Source: Alphaproteobacteria bacterium | GTDB taxonomy: Bacteria > Pseudomonadota > Alphaproteobacteria > RF32 > CAG-239 | Length of the DNA stretch: 64,000 bases | Direction of reading: 5' to 3' | Assembly: GCA_017445475.1 (NCBI GenBank) | Contig: JAFSUB010000018.1 | Coordinates: 62,001-126,000 of the forward strand | Shown: positions 27,456 through 34,376 of the stretch, piece by piece | How positions within the stretch are numbered: the first letter of the stretch is position 1 | How the letters are laid out: each line of letters begins with the position of its first letter | Made by a program: the position numbers and the translations under genes | Notes under the pieces: generated by a model | The model's database searches: none | The model's input: the letters and a program-made list of their open reading frames with translations, nothing else | Told to the model about the DNA's origin: nothing

Positions 27456-28237
27456 AGCAATATTTGGAGTTGCTGAGAGATATTTTAGAAAACGGTGTTG
27501 ACAAGACAGACAGGACAGGCGTTGGCACGCGTTCCGTTTTCGGCCGTCAAATGCGTTTTGATTTAAACGAGGGTTTTCCGCTTGTAACCACAAAAAAAGT
27601 TCACTTAAAAAGCATTATCTACGAGCTCTTGTGGTTTATTAAAGGCGACACAAACGTGAAATATCTGCAAGACAACGGTGTGCGCATTTGGAACGAATGG
27701 GCAGATGAAAACGGCAATTTAGGACCGGTTTACGGCGCGCAGTGGCGAAATTTTAACGGGCAGGGCATTGATCAGCTTGCCGATGTGATTGAACGCATCA
27801 AAACAAATCCCAACGACAGGCGGCTGATTGTGAGCGCGTGGAACCCTTGCCAAATTAAAGATATGAAATTGCCGCCATGCCATATGATGTTTCAGTTTTA
27901 CGTGGCTTCCGGCAAACTTTCGTGTATGCTTTATCAACGTTCGTGCGATATGTTTTTGGGTGTGCCGTTTAACATAGCCTCTTATGCGCTACTAACCATG
28001 ATGGTGGCAAAAGTTTGCAATTTGGGCGTTGGCGATTTTGTACACACGCTGGGCGATGTGCATATTTATCACAATCATTTTGAGCAGGTTTATGAGCAGC
28101 TTTCGCGCACACCCTTAAAGCTTCCGACGATGAAAATTGTGCGCGATGTGAAAAATATCAACGACTTTAAGTTTGAAGATTTTGAGCTTGTCGATTATCA
28201 ATGCCATGATGCGATAAAAGCAAAAGTTGCCGTTTAA
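27452..28237 (+). CDS. thyA: Thymidylate synthase
   Basis: 261 residues, full length for ThyA. Converts dUMP to dTMP using methylene-tetrahydrofolate. Visible are the catalytic [29 protein letters not shown] (dUMP phosphate binding), and the N-terminal [19 protein letters not shown]. It overlaps folA by 4 bp. The C-terminal residues (KAKVAV) are close to the usual family end. Confidence 0.98.
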   Translation: MKQYLELLRDILENGVDKTDRTGVGTRSVFGRQMRFDLNEGFPLVTTKKVHLKSIIYELLWFIKGDTNVKYLQDNGVRIWNEWADENGNLGPVYGAQWRNFNGQGIDQLADVIERIKTNPNDRRLIVSAWNPCQIKDMKLPPCHMMFQFYVASGKLSCMLYQRSCDMFLGVPFNIASYALLTMMVAKVCNLGVGDFVHTLGDVHIYHNHFEQVYEQLSRTPLKLPTMKIVRDVKNINDFKFEDFELVDYQCHDAIKAKVAV

Positions 28238-28265
28238 GACGCCATTTGTTTTTTTGATAAAATTC

Positions 28266-28294
28266 TTGACAAGCACCTGATTTAAGCGTAACAT
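28266..28294 (+). promoter_or_regulatory. Promoter of third cysteine-rich gene
   Basis: TTGACA (28266-28271), a 17-bp spacer and TAACAT (28289-28294). The leader that follows resembles that at 2605-2635. Confidence 0.75.
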
Positions 28295-28329
28295 AAAATC
28301 AGCTATAGCTTTATGGGGGACTTGACAAG

Positions 28330-31300
28330 ATGCGTAAAATCTCATTTGTTTGTTTTTTGGCGTGTTTGTTTGCGGTTGCGGCAAATGCACGCGTTTGTTT
28401 TCTGCCAAACATTTTCGGCGGTGGTGAGAGTTGCCTTCTTGGAATAAGCGACAACACTGCAACCCCTGATGATCCTAATCCTCAACCACGGCCAAATCCC
28501 GGGGTTGGAACGTGTGCGGAAGGGACGGTTTCTTCCAAACTTTCCGGCGAAAATAAAGATATGTTCATTTATTATGAAACCAGTTCTATCGCAACGTGTT
28601 ATCTTGTTTATTGCAGCGGTTGGCGCGGTTCGAGCACGTCCAACAATATCAACACATCTGTTTGGACAACATCTTCGGCCACATACGGCGGAAAGCTGTG
28701 TTATTTTGCAACCGGATGTCGCGAGCCATATCGAAGCAACCCATGCGTCGGAACGGAAACGACGGAAGAAGAATATCATATTGACGATTTAGTGTGTTAC
28801 AGATGTCAACAACATTGTCCGGTTGTAACGTGCGAGGGATATACCGTTAAAGAGGCGCCTGAAAACGGAAGGCTTGTCGGCAGCCCGTGCAAAATTGTGA
28901 ATGAAGACTGTTCTGAAGGCGATGTCCTTTATAAGTTTGAATGTAATGAGGGATATACCGCCAACGGTAACACATGCGAAATTGCGCAGTGTGCCGAAAA
29001 TTTTGCAACCGAAGAAGACAACTGTGTGGGCAGCTGTGCCGGAACGTGGAAACTCGGTATGGTAACAAGCGGTAAATCCGGCCCAACAGATTGCAAGAAC
29101 TGTGTTTGCTGCATACCGGAAGCAGATGAAACATATTCGGATCATTTGGCGTGTTATGCGCAGGGAACGGCTTCAGATGGTTGCGGCCGCACGAAAAAGA
29201 CCTATACTTATTTATGCACGGAAAATCAAACCTGCACATCAAGCGGTTGTTGCACACCTTTGGCTAATGACACATATAACAATCACCTTGCGTGCTATAC
29301 GGAAACTACGGCTTCAGATGGTTGCGGCGGAACGCGGAAGATATATTCCTATAATTGCACGGGAAGCCAAACCTGCACCTCAAGCGGCTGTTGCACACCG
29401 ACAGTAAGTGATTCGGCGCCGCAATATCCGAACTGTTACACCAAAAACACGGCGGCAAGTGATGGTTGCGGCGGCACAAGAACGACATATACATATAATT
29501 GCACGGGAAGTCAAACCTGCATATCAAGCGGTTGTTGCACGCCGACAGCAAGTGATTCGACACCGCAATATCCGAACTGTTACACCAAAAACACGGCGGC
29601 AAGTGATGGGTGCGGCAGCACAAGAACCACATACACGTATAATTGCACGGGAAATCAAACCTGCACGTCAAGCGGTTGTTGCACGCCAGAAGCTGATGAG
29701 GCAACACCGACTTTTCCGGCGTGTTACACGCAAAACAATGTTTCAAACGGTTGCGGCGGCACAAGAAAAACATACACCTATAAGTGTATCGGCAATGAAC
29801 AATGCACATCAAGCGGCTGTTCTTGCACGCCAATACCTGACGATACGTATTCAGGCTATCGTGCCTGCTGGACGCGAGGCACGGCTGATAACGGTTGCGG
29901 CAACACAAGGATTACATACACCTATAGGTGCACGGAAAATCAAACCTGCACCTCAAGCGGTTGTGAAGATCCTGTTGTTTGCACGCCGCTGGAAAGTGAT
30001 CCGATACCGGCATATCCGAAGTGTTACACCAAAAACACGGCGGCAAGTGATGGTTGCGGTAGCACAAGAACCACATACACGTATAATTGCACGGGAAATC
30101 AAACCTGCACGTCAAGCGGTTGTGAAGATCCTGTTGTTTGCACGCCGCTTGAAAGTGATCCTGCACCGGCATATCCAAAGTGTTACACCAAAAACACATC
30201 GGCAAGCGATGGTTGCGGTAGCACAAGAACCACATACACTTATAAATGCAGTGGTGATGAAGAATGCACATCAAGCGGTTGCGTTGGTTGCACGCCTGAA
30301 CCTGACGATACATATACAGGCTATCGTGCTTGCTGGACACAGGGTTCGGCTCCTAACGGTTGCGGCAACACAAGGATTACATATACTTATAGGTGTAATG
30401 GTGATCAAACCTGCACGTCAAGCGGTTGTTGCACACCGTCCGGTAATGGGCAAGGTTACAGTTATGCGAATTGCATGACGGTTTCAAACAGCGATGGCTG
30501 TGGCGGCACCTATTACACATCTAAATGCACGGGTGATAAGGTTTGTAACGGTTCTGGTTCGTGTGTGAGCACCTGCACGCCTTTAGCTGATGACACATAC
30601 AGCGGATATTTAAAATGCTATACACAAGGGAGTGAAGATAATGGCTGTGGCGAAACAAGGAAGACATATACTTATAATTGCACGGGAAATCAGGTTTGCA
30701 GATCAACCGGCTGTTGCACACCATCCGGTGATGGACAATCCCGTGATTCTAATAATTGCCTGACAAAAATAAACAGCGATGGCTGCGGCGGCTACTATTA
30801 CACGTCTAAATGCACGGGTGGTAAGGTCTGCAACGGTTCGGGTTCGTGTGTAGACCCGTGCACGCCAACAGGGAATGGGCAAGCCTACGATTATAACAAC
30901 TGTTTGACGGTTTCAAATAGCGACGGTTGCGGCGGCACCTATTACACATCTAAATGCACCGGAAGTCAGATCTGCAACGGTTCGGGTTCATGTGTAACTC
31001 CATGCACGCCGACGGGCAATGGGCAATCCTACGATTATAATAATTGTCTGACGGTTTCAAATAGCGACGGTTGCGGTGGCACCTATTACACGTCTAAATG
31101 TACCGGAAATCAAACCTGCAACGGTTCTGGTTCATGTGTAACCCCATGCACACCGACAGGTAATGGTCAAGCCCGCGATTATAATAATTGCTTGACGGTT
31201 TCAAACAGCGACGGTTGCGGTGGCACCTATTACACGTCTAAATGTACCGGAAATCAAACCTGCAACGGTTCTGGTTCGTGTGTAACCCCGTGCACGCCAA

Positions 31301-31716
31301 CAGGTAACGGGCAAGCTCGCGATTATAATAATTGCCTGACGGTTTCAAATAGCGATGGCTGCGGCGGCTATTACTATACCTCTAAATGTAGTGGTGATCA
31401 AACATGCAATGGTTCAGGTTCATGTGTAAGCGCCTGCACGCCGAGTGGCGATGGGCAAGGTTATAGTTATACCAATTGTTATACGGTTAAAAACAGCGAT
31501 GGTTGCGGTGGCTATTACTATACATCTAAATGCACCGGTAGCCAAATTTGTAACAAAGGTACATGTGCGACATGTGATCTTGATAATTATTCTATATGGT
31601 ATGATAAGATTGGAGAGTGTAATACTGAATGTGGATATACAGCCACGACTAAAAAATGTAAAAAAGTCGGTCTTGGTTTGAGCATGTGTCCCTATGGTTA
31701 TGTTTGCAACGACTAG
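28330..31716 (+). CDS. Giant secreted cysteine-rich repeat protein (paralogue 3)
   Basis: 1128 residues. A signal peptide (ISFVCFLACLFAVAANA) precedes RVCFLPNIFGGGESC, the same N-terminal motif as the genes at 2636 and 8019. After a non-repetitive N-terminal ~260 residues come 17 tandem modules of 47-50 residues with six cysteines each. Ten are of type 1 (CTP...C...DGCG-x-TR-x-TYTY-x-C...TSSGC) and seven of type 2 (CTPTGNGQ...NNC...SDGCGG-x-YYTSKC...NGSGSC). It lacks the C-terminal domain shared by paralogues 1 and 2 and ends with a short CDLDNYSIWYDKIG tail. The start ATG 28330 sits 9 bp after GGGGGA. Function unknown; extracytoplasmic and disulphide-rich by inference. Confidence 0.87.
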   Translation: MRKISFVCFLACLFAVAANARVCFLPNIFGGGESCLLGISDNTATPDDPNPQPRPNPGVGTCAEGTVSSKLSGENKDMFIYYETSSIATCYLVYCSGWRGSSTSNNINTSVWTTSSATYGGKLCYFATGCREPYRSNPCVGTETTEEEYHIDDLVCYRCQQHCPVVTCEGYTVKEAPENGRLVGSPCKIVNEDCSEGDVLYKFECNEGYTANGNTCEIAQCAENFATEEDNCVGSCAGTWKLGMVTSGKSGPTDCKNCVCCIPEADETYSDHLACYAQGTASDGCGRTKKTYTYLCTENQTCTSSGCCTPLANDTYNNHLACYTETTASDGCGGTRKIYSYNCTGSQTCTSSGCCTPTVSDSAPQYPNCYTKNTAASDGCGGTRTTYTYNCTGSQTCISSGCCTPTASDSTPQYPNCYTKNTAASDGCGSTRTTYTYNCTGNQTCTSSGCCTPEADEATPTFPACYTQNNVSNGCGGTRKTYTYKCIGNEQCTSSGCSCTPIPDDTYSGYRACWTRGTADNGCGNTRITYTYRCTENQTCTSSGCEDPVVCTPLESDPIPAYPKCYTKNTAASDGCGSTRTTYTYNCTGNQTCTSSGCEDPVVCTPLESDPAPAYPKCYTKNTSASDGCGSTRTTYTYKCSGDEECTSSGCVGCTPEPDDTYTGYRACWTQGSAPNGCGNTRITYTYRCNGDQTCTSSGCCTPSGNGQGYSYANCMTVSNSDGCGGTYYTSKCTGDKVCNGSGSCVSTCTPLADDTYSGYLKCYTQGSEDNGCGETRKTYTYNCTGNQVCRSTGCCTPSGDGQSRDSNNCLTKINSDGCGGYYYTSKCTGGKVCNGSGSCVDPCTPTGNGQAYDYNNCLTVSNSDGCGGTYYTSKCTGSQICNGSGSCVTPCTPTGNGQSYDYNNCLTVSNSDGCGGTYYTSKCTGNQTCNGSGSCVTPCTPTGNGQARDYNNCLTVSNSDGCGGTYYTSKCTGNQTCNGSGSCVTPCTPTGNGQARDYNNCLTVSNSDGCGGYYYTSKCSGDQTCNGSGSCVSACTPSGDGQGYSYTNCYTVKNSDGCGGYYYTSKCTGSQICNKGTCATCDLDNYSIWYDKIGECNTECGYTATTKKCKKVGLGLSMCPYGYVCND
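29110..31566 (+). repeat. Tandem coding repeats, 17 modules
   Basis: The DNA behind the cysteine modules is itself repetitive. Adjacent type 2 units (30850-31430) differ by only a few bases, so copy number can readily change by recombination or slippage. Type 1 and type 2 units are interleaved once (unit 10 is type 2, unit 11 type 1). Confidence 0.9.
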
Positions 31717-31791
31717 AGTTGAACACTCTGGAAATGGTGTGATTATAGCTTTTGGCTGATGTATCTGCGGATATGTAGCATCAAGCAAAAA

Positions 31792-31817
31792 AAACCACCG
31801 GCTTTGACCGGTGGTTT
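31792..31817. terminator. Bidirectional terminator
   Basis: AAACCACCGG (31792-31801) pairs with CCGGTGGTTT (31808-31817), with A- and T-runs outside. It lies between the convergent cysteine-rich gene and gpsA. Confidence 0.85.
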
Positions 31818-31844
31818 CCCTTTTTGAGTTTTTTTATCGAGCGC

Positions 31845-32810
31845 TTAAAACTCCATCTTTAAATCGCGTTCAAACATGGCGCGAATCGTCGGTTTGATAG
31901 GCGCGTCTTCAAAAACAACCTTATAAAGCGCTTGGCAAATCGGCATATCAATTCCTTCTTTGTCGGCAATAATTTTCACAGCTTTTAAGGTTGCGGGGCC
32001 CTCGGCGGATTTTGAAGATTTTTCGCCTTTAGCCAAAAGCTCGCCATACATTCTGTTGTGGCTGTTTTTGGAAAACAGCGTGGCTTCATAGTCGCCCAAA
32101 TGCGCCAAACCATAGGCGGTCATCGGGTTTCCGCCGAAATGCTTGATAAAACGCCCGACTTCGACCGGCGCGCGCGCCATCAGCCCGCCTTTGAGGCCAT
32201 ACCACTCAAGCCCGTCTAAAATACCGGCAGCAATGCCAATCACATTTTTCAAGGCTGCCCCAATTTGGTTGCCCACCACGTCGCTTCCGTAATAAAAACG
32301 GATAAGCTCACTTTGCATCAGCTCAATCCAGTGCTTTTTTTCCGCTTCTTCACGGCTGTCAATCACCGCACACGAAGGCACTTTTTTGAGGTAATCCTGC
32401 ACATGTCCCGGGCCTCCGAGACAGGCAAAATGAACATCGTCTTGCGTGATTTCTTCGCCCATCACGTCAATTAAGATTTTTGCGCTCGGTTCTTCCAAAC
32501 CCTTCATTGCAAGCAAAAAATGCTTTCCGGAGAGATTATATTGGTTGATTTGCTTTGCCAAACCCCGCAGATGTTGCGCTCCGATTGAAATGATGATGTT
32601 GTCATTTTTGAAAATTTCGTTCAAATCGGGCGTTAAAAACATATTGTCGCTTAAAGACAGATATGAATTTTTGCGCGTTTCTTTGAGTTCCAAAAAATTG
32701 GGAGAAGTCGGAATGTCGTAAAGCGTAACCTTATCAAAGCAATAATTTGCGCCATACCAGCCCAAAAATGTGCCCCAGCGACCGCAGCCGATGACAGAAA
32801 GTTGTTTCAT
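31845..32810 (-). CDS. gpsA: NAD(P)-dependent glycerol-3-phosphate dehydrogenase
   Basis: 321 residues. Makes sn-glycerol 3-phosphate for phospholipids from dihydroxyacetone phosphate. The N-terminal nucleotide-binding motif is GCGRWGTFLG. The catalytic Lys is in ALKNVIGIAAGILDGLEWYG, and the C-terminal Asp region is YGLAHLGDYEATLFSKNSHNR. These deviate somewhat from the E. coli consensus, so it is a divergent member. The start is ATG 32810 (MKQLSVIGCGRWG); a longer in-frame extension to 32876 lacks family support. Confidence 0.88.
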   Translation of the reverse strand: MKQLSVIGCGRWGTFLGWYGANYCFDKVTLYDIPTSPNFLELKETRKNSYLSLSDNMFLTPDLNEIFKNDNIIISIGAQHLRGLAKQINQYNLSGKHFLLAMKGLEEPSAKILIDVMGEEITQDDVHFACLGGPGHVQDYLKKVPSCAVIDSREEAEKKHWIELMQSELIRFYYGSDVVGNQIGAALKNVIGIAAGILDGLEWYGLKGGLMARAPVEVGRFIKHFGGNPMTAYGLAHLGDYEATLFSKNSHNRMYGELLAKGEKSSKSAEGPATLKAVKIIADKEGIDMPICQALYKVVFEDAPIKPTIRAMFERDLKMEF

Positions 32811-32911
32811 GAGTGTGCCCTCGCTTGTTGTTAAAGATATCAGCTTAAAGTTTAACGTGCCGAAAAGTTTTTGCAAGCCTCAAAAACAATCCGTCAACAG
32901 CAAAAAGAACA

Positions 32912-33265
32912 TCAGCTTTTTTTCAAACGTTTCCAAGCTAAAATGGCCTGAATGTGGTCAAAATCACGAAAAGCCTGATATGCGGCGTCAAAACTTTTCG
33001 AATCAAAAATATAAAAAACTTTGTGCGCCATATCCTTAATGGAAGCATCAATTTTTGAAAAAGCCTCGTTGTAGTCTTTGTTAAAATTATTTTTAATCTT
33101 TTTCTGCACAAGGTCGTGGTAGGCCGAAACAACCTTTGCCGCCTCGTCGGTGGGGTTGAGGTAGCCTTTTTTCTTAAAGTCGCAAACAATTTGTGCCATT
33201 GTCTGATAAAAGCACTTGTTTGTCAGGATTTTTCTCTGCCGCTTGTCGCTTGAATCGATAATCAT
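32912..33265 (-). CDS. Hypothetical protein, 117 aa
   Basis: A basic, helical protein without a signal peptide or recognised motif (MIIDSSDKRQRKILTNKCFYQTMAQIVCDFKKKG...). It lies about 100 bp upstream of gpsA on the same strand, and AAAGG/AAAAGGG sequences precede its ATG. Function unknown. Confidence 0.6.
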   Translation of the reverse strand: MIIDSSDKRQRKILTNKCFYQTMAQIVCDFKKKGYLNPTDEAAKVVSAYHDLVQKKIKNNFNKDYNEAFSKIDASIKDMAHKVFYIFDSKSFDAAYQAFRDFDHIQAILAWKRLKKS

Positions 33266-33435
33266 CCCTTTTCACAACCTTTCAAAACAAAATATAGCCG
33301 ATTTTTTTGCGTAAGGCAAATGAAAATGAAAAAAATGTAAAAGAAGGTAAAATTTTTCTTGACATTTTGACAAAATATGATAAGTTGCGAGTCAAGTTAT
33401 CTTATTTGCGAATTATTCATCAAAAAAAATATGCT

Positions 33436-33753
33436 ATGTTAGCCACAATCGTATTGGCGATTATCGTCATCGCCTTGGTGCTCAGAGAAGTGTTTGACGC
33501 CAAAAAAAAGAAAAGAGAGAAAATTGAGGCAGAGCTGAAGTCCCGCATCATGCCTTCGGGGCTCATTCTTCCCAAAGATCCCGAAGAAATGCTCGTCTAC
33601 AAAAAGGCGGATCTCATCAAGTGGGATAAGGAAGACATTAAATTTCTCATCAATTATGTGGGCCACCGCACTGACGACAGCATGTCGCAAGATGAGTACA
33701 AGCGGTGGACCGAGTTATTTAACGAGGCCTCGCGCGCCCTCTATGACTACTAA
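33436..33753 (+). CDS. One-TM hypothetical protein, 105 aa
   Basis: An N-terminal membrane segment (MLATIVLAIIVIALVLREVF) is followed by a basic patch (DAKKKKREKIEAELKSR) and a cytoplasmic domain of about 65 residues (LIKWDKEDIKFLINYVGHRTDDS...). Not recognised. The frame stays open upstream to 33307, but two TTGACA elements (33359 and 33367) lie inside that stretch, so I prefer the start at the membrane segment; its RBS is weak. The start is uncertain. Confidence 0.55.
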   Translation: MLATIVLAIIVIALVLREVFDAKKKKREKIEAELKSRIMPSGLILPKDPEEMLVYKKADLIKWDKEDIKFLINYVGHRTDDSMSQDEYKRWTELFNEASRALYDY

Positions 33754-33844
33754 AATTTCCCTGCACTTTGAACGGTGCGGGGATTTTTTTATCCCTTTAA
33801 TTTCGAAAAATGCTGATTATTTGTTGTGGGACAAGGAGGAAAAG

Positions 33845-33913
33845 ATGAAACTTACACATTGGATTATTTTAACCGTTTTTGTTTTTGCGATTGCCATCAG
33901 TTTGTTTTTTTAA
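33845..33913 (+). CDS. Tiny membrane protein, 22 aa
   Basis: An AAGGAGG site lies directly upstream of an ATG that encodes a single hydrophobic helix of 22 residues (MKLTHWIILTVFVFAIAISL then FF). The perfect RBS and all-membrane composition suggest a real single-helix miniprotein, perhaps a subunit stabiliser of the KdpF/CydX kind, though no partner is evident. A second miniprotein follows 10 bp later. Confidence 0.5.
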   Translation: MKLTHWIILTVFVFAIAISLFF

Positions 33914-33923
33914 AAGTGTAGAT

Positions 33924-34004
33924 ATGAATTTTGAAAAGAAACATTTTGTTTTGTTTGCCTTTATTGCGTGTCTTGTTAGCTTGGCATTGATGCTTTTAAA
34001 CTAA
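33924..34004 (+). CDS. Tiny membrane protein, 26 aa
   Basis: A short frame directly behind the 22-aa miniprotein encodes a charged start (MNFEKKH) and one hydrophobic helix (FVLFAFIACLVSLALMLLN). Its RBS is weak, so coupling to the upstream frame is likely if it is real. Together they would be a two-miniprotein operon before tRNA-fMet. Confidence 0.35.
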   Translation: MNFEKKHFVLFAFIACLVSLALMLLN

Positions 34005-34013
34005 AAAAAATTC

Positions 34014-34042
34014 TTGACAAGCGGTTTTAAAAAGCATATATA
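34014..34042 (+). promoter_or_regulatory. Promoter of tRNA-fMet
   Basis: TTGACA (34014-34019), a 17-bp spacer and TATATA (34037-34042), 20 bp before the tRNA. Confidence 0.85.
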
Positions 34043-34062
34043 AGCCTTACTTTCCGATTTAT

Positions 34063-34139
<77 letters not shown>

Positions 34140-34143
34140 ATAA

Positions 34144-34172
34144 AAAACCACCCTTTCAGGGGTGGTTTTTTA
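34144..34172 (+). terminator. Terminator of tRNA-fMet
   Basis: AAACCACC...GGTGGTTT stem with a T-run, directly after the tRNA. Confidence 0.85.
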
Positions 34173-34185
34173 TTGATTATGGGGT

Positions 34186-34313
34186 GGGGTTTGAACCAAC
34201 GGAGAGTTGGTTCACTACCAGCGAAAGCCAGACGGAAGTATGGCGGTCGGCTTAAAGCCGATGAGCGCCTGTGCGGCAAGCGAAAGCGAAGCCAAATCCT
34301 TCTCCCGCAACCA
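34186..34313 (+). repeat. Rearranged tRNA-fMet fragments around a GC-rich insert (copy B)
   Basis: Order: an inverted T-arm fragment (34192-34200, TGAACCAAC), a 5-nt loop, a direct T-arm fragment (34206-34214), a ~78-nt insert, then a direct copy of the last 21 nt of tRNA-fMet including CCA (34293-34313). The insert has a TCGGC/GCCGA hairpin around TTAAA and ends AAGCGAAAGCGAAGC. The layout equals copy A at tRNA-Thr, but the insert is only loosely similar to copies A, C and D. Confidence 0.75.
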
Positions 34314-34322
34314 TTACAAAAA

Positions 34323-34343
34323 GCCACCCAAAGGGTGGTTTTT
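34323..34343 (+). terminator. Second, copied terminator
   Basis: A GCCACCC-AAA-GGGTGGT stem with a T-run follows the copied tRNA-fMet end. It also faces the end of alaS. Confidence 0.7.
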
Positions 34344-34376
34344 TTATTGATTATGGGGGTGGCAAAAGAAGTTGGG

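Noticed and set aside
29110..31566. CRISPR-like array in the regular repeats
   Set aside because: The repeats are in-frame protein modules of ~141-150 bp without unique spacers, and no cas genes are present.
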